Shown here one piece after another: positions 7,970 to 13,168 of a DNA stretch of 13,168 nt. Source of the stretch: Stramenopiles sp. TOSAG23-6 (lineage: Eukaryota; Sar). Numbering within the stretch: the first letter of the stretch is position 1; every line of letters begins with the position of its first letter. The notes under the pieces were generated by a model. That model did no database searches, was not told where the DNA came from, and saw only the letters and a program-made list of their open reading frames with translations. The stretch is from NCBI GenBank assembly GCA_900128565.1, contig LT636173.1, positions 1 through 13,168 of the forward strand, given 5' to 3'. The translations under genes were made by a program, and so were the position numbers.

Positions 7970-9104
7970 GACATATTGAATAGATTATTGACTGTATTTT
8001 TGTTTTTATTCAAACAAAGAAAGATGTTTGATTTTGACATGATAAAAATGTTTATTTATTTCAAATACTGTTGACATATTGTAGAGATTATTAAAAGTAT
8101 TTTTGTTTTTGTTCAAAAAATGAATACTTCTAGTTTTTAAATGATGTCAATGACTGTTTATTTCATATACTATTGACGTATTGTAGACATTATTGTTTGT
8201 ATTTTTCTTTTATTCAAAAGGTTGAATGGTGTTTGCTTTTTAATGATAAACTGTTTATTTATTTATTTTGTATACTAGTGACATATTGTAGAGATTACTG
8301 GAAGTATTTTGTTTTTATTTGAAAGATTAATAATTTTAGGTTTAAATGATAACAATTGTTATTAATTTAAAATAGAATTGACATATTGTACAGATAATGC
8401 ACCATATTTTGGTTTTTCTTACAAAGATGAATAATGTTTGCTTTTCAATGATAATAATGTTTATTCATTGAAAATACTATTGATATATTCTGAAGATTTT
8501 TTTGTGTATTGTTGTCTTTCTTGCTCTGGCAGATACTGATTTTTACTAAATATCAATATGTATTTATTTCATACACAAGTTACATATTGTAGAGATTATT
8601 GGCTGTATTTTTGTTTTTCTTACTATGATAAATGATGTTGGCTTTTGAATACAAAGAATGTGTTTTCATTTCCAATACAATTGACATATTGTACAGATTA
8701 CTTGATGTATTTTTACATTGGTGTAAAGATGAATAATATCAACTTTTAAATGATAAACATGTTCATTTATTTCAAATACTATTGACATATAGTTCAAATT
8801 TTTGTTTGTATTTTTACTCTTCTTGAAAAGATTAGTGATGGTTGCTTTTATATGATATTAATGTTTATTCATTTGTAAATACTATTGGCATATTCTCCAG
8901 ATTATTGCGAGTATTTTTATTCTTCTTGCATAGATGAATGATGGTTGGGTTTAATTGATAGTAATGATCATTTATTAATAATACTATTGACATATTGTAG
9001 ACATTATTGACTGTATTTTTGGTTTTATTCAAACAATGAATGATGTTTGCGCTTAAAGGATCATAATTATTATTTATTAATAATATTATTGACATATTCT
9101 AAAG

Positions 9105-9300
9105 ATAATTTGAAGTATTGGGATTTTCCCTGCAGAAATGATTCATGTTTGCTTTGAAAATAACAATGTTTATTTATTTACAAAACTATTGACATATTCT
9201 AAAGATAATTGTGTGTATTTTTAATGTTGTGCCTATTCCAATATTGTTGGCTTTGAAAATAAAAACGGTTATTCATTTCAAATACTATTTGCATATTGTA
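9105..9300. repeat. Diverged dimer variant, first copy
   Basis: These two consecutive units share private features with 11931-12116: a TTCC-TGCAGAAA block in place of TTCAAAAG, CTTTGAAAATAACAATG, GACATATTC(T/C)AAAGATAATT followed by GTGTGTATTTTT, and TGTGC then GTTGG plus TTTGAAAAT. Landmarks 9191 and 12017 are 2826 bp apart, so the dimer moved or duplicated as a block. Confidence 0.75.
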
Positions 9301-10025
9301 CAGGTCATTTGAAGTATTTTTGGTTTTCCTGCAAATATGAATATTATAACTTTTTCAATGATATCAATGTTTATTTATGTCAAATACGTTTGACATATTG
9401 TACAGATTATTGCGGGTAAATTTGTAGTTCTTACAAAGATAAATGATGCTAACTTTTGAAATAATGTTTATTTATGTCAAATACATTTGAGATATTGTAT
9501 AGAGTATTGGCAGTATTTTGGTAGTTCTTGCAGAGATGAATGATTTTAACTTTTAAAAAAAGGTTGATTCATTCGAAATACTATTGACATATTGTATAAA
9601 TTATTGAAAGTATTTTTGAATTTTTTCCGAAGATGAATGATGTTCAATTTTTAAAGAATGTTTGTTTGTCCATTTCAAATACATTTGACATATTGTATGG
9701 ATTATTGGCCGTATTTTTGTTTTTATTCAAACGATGAGTGATGTTTTCTTTAGAATGATCACAATGTTTATTTATTTCAAATACAATTGATATATTGTAT
9801 AGATTATTGACCGTATTTTTGTTTTTCTTGAAAAGATGAATAATGTTTGCTTTAAAGTGATGAAACATTGATTCATTTTAGATACTATTGACATATTTTA
9901 TAGATTATTGTTTGTATTTTTGTCGTTCTTGCAATGATGAATGATTTCACCTTAAATGATGGCAATATTTATTCATTTGAAATACGATTGACATATTGTT
10001 CAGATTTTTGTGCGTATTTTTGTTT

Positions 10026-10191
10026 TTCTGCATATATATGAATGGATTGTCCTTGTAAAGATTTAATTATATATTCATTTACAAAACAAGTGACATATTG
10101 TGTAGATTATTTCGAGTATTTTTGTTTTTTTGCATAGATGAATGATTTGTCCTTGTAAAGATTACATTATATATTCATTTCAAATACTATT
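10026..10191. repeat. Tandem pair with GTCCTTGTAAAGATT variant
   Basis: Two adjacent units share TTTGTCCTTGTAAAGATT-like and ATTATATATTCATTT blocks in place of the usual GTTTGCTTTTAAATGATAA. This is a one-unit duplication of a diverged copy. Confidence 0.65.
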
Positions 10192-11930
10192 GACATATTG
10201 TAGAGATTATTGTCAGTATTTTGTTTCTATTCAAAGGATGAATGGTGTTTGCTTTAAAATGATATCAATATTTATTTATTTCATATACTATTGACATATT
10301 GTAGACATTATTGACTGTATTTTTGTTTTTATTCAAAAGATGAATGGTTTGAGCATTTTAATGATAATTAAATGATTATTTATTTCAAATACTATTGACA
10401 TATTGTAGAGATTATTGGCGGTATTTTTGTTTTTATTCAAAAGATGAAAAGTTTTTGCTTTAGAATGATAAAAATGTTGATTTATTTTGTATACTAGTGA
10501 CATATTGTATAGATTATTGGACGTATTTTTATTTTTATTCAAAAGATGAATGATGTTTGCTTTAGAATGATAAAACTGTTTATTTATTCAAAATACTGTT
10601 GACATATTGTACAGATTATTGAAAGTATTTTTGTTTGTATTCAAAAGATGAATTATGTTTGCTTTTATATGATAATAATGTTTATTTAGTTAAAATATTA
10701 GTGACATATTGTACATATTATTGGGCGTATTTTTGTTTTTATTCCAAAGATGAATAATGTTTGCTTTTTAATGATAACAATGTTTATTTATTTTGTATAC
10801 TAGTGACATATTGTACATATTATTTGATGTATTTTTGTTTTTATTCAAAAGATGAATGATGTTTGCTTTAGAATGATATCAATGATTGTTCATTTAAAAT
10901 ACTATTGACATATTGTATAGATTATTGGATGTATTTTTATTTTTATTCAAACGATGAATAATGTTTAGTATGATAACAATGTTTATTTATTTCAAATAAT
11001 GCTGACATATTGTACAGATTATTTGTGGTATTTTGATTTTATTCAAAATATGAATAATGTTTGCTTTTAAATAATGACAGTGTTTATTCATTCAAAATAT
11101 TACTGACATATTGAATAGATTATTGAGAGTATCTTTGTTGTTTATGAAAAGATACCAAATTTATAGTTTGTAAAGATAATGTTATTTATGCATGTATAAT
11201 ACTATTGACATATTAGAAACATTATTATTGGGAGTATTTTGTGCTTTCTCTCAAAAATGGATGATCTTTGCTCGAAATAAAGTCAATATTGATTCATTTG
11301 AAAGATTGTTAATGTATTGTGCAAATTATGTTTAGTAATTTTGTTTCTCTTGGAAAGATAAATTATCTAAGCTTTCAAAAAAAATGTTTATTCATTTCAA
11401 ATACTAGTGACATATTGTATAGATTATTCAAGGTATGTTTTGTTTTTCTTTAAAAGATGAATAATGGTAGGTTTGAAGTGATAACAATATTTATTCATTT
11501 AAAATACAATTGAAATATTGTATAGATTTTGATGTGTATTTTTGTTTTTGTTGTAAAGATGAATGATGATAGGTTTGAAGTGATAAAAANAATTATTCAT
11601 TTGAAACACTAGTGATATATTGTATAGATTATTTGNTGTATTTTTNTTTTTCTTNAAAAGATAACAATGTTTCCTTTTAAATGATAACAATATTTATTTC
11701 TTTCACTAGTGATATATTGTTGAGATTATTGTTGGTACCTTTGCCTTTCTTGCAAAGTTTTGATTATTTTTTCTTTGGTATGATAAGAATAGTTATTTAT
11801 TTGAAACACTATTGATATATTGTATAGATTATTGGATGTATTTCTGTTTTTTTCAAAAAGAATGAATAATTTTTGTTTTTAAATGATATCAATGATTATT
11901 CATTTCAAATACTAGGGACATATTGTATAG

Positions 11931-12116
11931 ATTATTTGACGTATTGGAATGTTCCTTGCAGAAAAAAATTGTGTTTACTTTGAAAATAACAATGTGTATC
12001 TATTTACAATACTATTGACATATTCCAAAGATAATTGTGTGTATTTTTTTTTTGTGCTCCTTTTAATACTGTTGGTTTTGAAAATTAAAATGGTTATTTA
12101 TTTAAAATACTTTTGA
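11931..12116. repeat. Diverged dimer variant, second copy
   Basis: This is the partner of 9105-9300, about 2.8 kb further on. The same private variants occur in the same order, but with many substitutions between the copies, so the duplication is older than the one at 5655/5958. Confidence 0.75.
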
Positions 12117-12985
12117 CATATTGTATAGATTCTTGACAGTATTTTTGCTTTTCTTCAAAAGATGAATACTGTTGACTTTACAATGATAAAAATATTTTTT
12201 CATTTTAAATAGTATTGACATATTGTAGAGATTATTGCAAGTATTTTTGTTTTTATTCAAAAGATGAATGATGTCTGCTTTTTTACATGAGAAAAATGTT
12301 TATTCATTTAAAATAGTTTTGACATATTGTAGAGATTACTGTTGGTATTTTTGTTTTTATTCAAAAGATGTATTATGTGTGCTTTAGAATGATATCAATG
12401 TTTATTTATTTCAAATACTATTAAACTATTGTAGGCATTATTGGGCGTATTTTTGTTTTTATTCAAAAGATGAATAATTTTAGTTTTTAAATGATATCAA
12501 TGATTGTTCATTTCAAATACTATTGACATATTTTACAGAATATTGTGTGTATTTTAGTTTTGGTACAAATATGAGTGATGTTTACTTTTGAAAAGCAAAA
12601 TAAGTCATTGAAAATCTCTTTTGACATATTGCACAGATTATTGGTTGTATTTTTTTTTTATTCAAAAGGTTGAATGGTGTTTTCTTTGAAATGATAATAA
12701 TGTTTATTTATTTCAAATACAATTGACATATTGTAGAGATTATTGGTTGTATTTGTGTTTTTATTCAAAAGATGAATAATGTTTGCTTTTATATGATAAA
12801 ACTGTTTATTCATTCAAAATACTATTGACATATTGTAGAGAGTATTGAACGTATTTTTATTTTTATTCAAAAGATGAATACTGTTTGCTTTAGAATGATA
12901 TCAATGTTTATTTATTTCAAATACTAAGTGACATATTGTAGACATTATTGGGTGTATTTTATTTTTATTCAAAAGATGAATAATG

Positions 12986-12996
12986 TTTAGGGTTAG
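12986..12996 (+). repeat. Telomere-like TTTAGGGTTAG, second occurrence
   Basis: This word lies 56 bases after the landmark at 12930, exactly the phase seen at 6298. Both copies continue with AATGATATAAATGTT, so the two units probably share ancestry despite lying 6.7 kb apart. Confidence 0.5.
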
Positions 12997-13168
12997 AATG
13001 ATATAAATGTTTATTTATTTCAAATACTACTGACATATTGTAGACATTATTGGCGGTATTTTTGTTTTTATTCAAAAGATGAATGATGTTTGCTTTTAGA
13101 TGCTAAAAATGTTTATTTATTTCCTACACCAGTGACATATTTTACAGATTATTGAATGTATTTTCAAT

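Larger units (their letters stand above)
3096..13168. repeat. About 100-copy, roughly 102-bp AT-rich satellite array
   Basis: The array is head-to-tail and fills the rest of the window, continuing past the right edge. Units measured between GACATATTG landmarks (for example 3170, 3275, 3378, 3481, 3583, 3683, 3783, 3885, 3987) are mostly 97-105 bp. Blocks in order are GACATATTGTA, GATTATT, a variable trinucleotide, GTATTTTTGTTTTT, either ATTCAAAAG or CTTGCAAAG, ATGAATGATGTTTGC, AAATGATAA, TTTATTTATTTCAAATACTA. Much of the variation is in the trinucleotide and the two alternative middle blocks. The left edge is sharp, starting part-way through a unit at the GTATTTT block. I see no gene, tRNA or mobile element inside. 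The minus-strand open frames with a 34-residue period are shadows of the unit. Six ambiguous bases (4351, 4802, 11590, 11636, 11646, 11655) suggest assembly difficulty. A centromeric or subtelomeric satellite is the likeliest identity. Confidence 0.97.

Noticed and set aside
5774-11690. Minus-strand open frames of 63-76 codons inside the array
   Set aside because: All read the same frame of the satellite unit and end wherever a unit changes length; no independent gene evidence.
3096-13168. CRISPR array
   Set aside because: Units are contiguous, diverged copies with no alternation of constant repeat and unique spacer, in a eukaryotic setting.

Overview
The window reads as nuclear DNA of an AT-rich unicellular eukaryote. 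Its genes are split by short introns with long poly-T tracts, it has homopolymer runs of 19-23 bases and TTTAGGG-like telomeric words, and the one recognisable protein is a membrane-anchored papain-family protein with serine at the catalytic cysteine. Together these point towards an apicomplexan (piroplasm- or Plasmodium-like), but that is an inference and the species is not identified.

Layout. (1) 1-874, minus strand: the 5' part of an unrecognised gene. It has a 525-nt first exon, an 81-nt intron, a 188-nt second exon with an apparent one-base frameshift at a homopolymer, and a second intron that runs off the left edge. (2) 875-1345: a compact divergent promoter region holding a 22-A run next to one start codon, a telo-box-like motif and three perfect palindromes. 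(3) 1346-3137, plus strand: a two-exon gene for a 564-residue protein with three predicted membrane helices followed by a papain-like (C1A) domain. All three residues of the catalytic triad are replaced (Cys to Ser288, His to Glu468, Asn to Met489), so it looks like a pseudoprotease. (4) 3096-13168: a tandem satellite of about 100 copies of a roughly 102-bp, very AT-rich unit, continuing past the right edge. It overlaps the end of the pseudoprotease gene and supplies its last 13 codons and stop.

How the parts relate. The two genes are divergent and share the 471-bp intergenic region. All three introns seen carry the word GTACCTAAC, probably an extended branch-point signal, and in the minus-strand gene it is fused to a palindrome. 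The satellite has no convincing gene. It shows patchwork homogenisation, an exact 145-bp duplication three units apart, a variant dimer recurring 2.8 kb apart, and telomere-like words at a fixed place in the unit. It is best read as subtelomeric or centromeric satellite abutting a gene.
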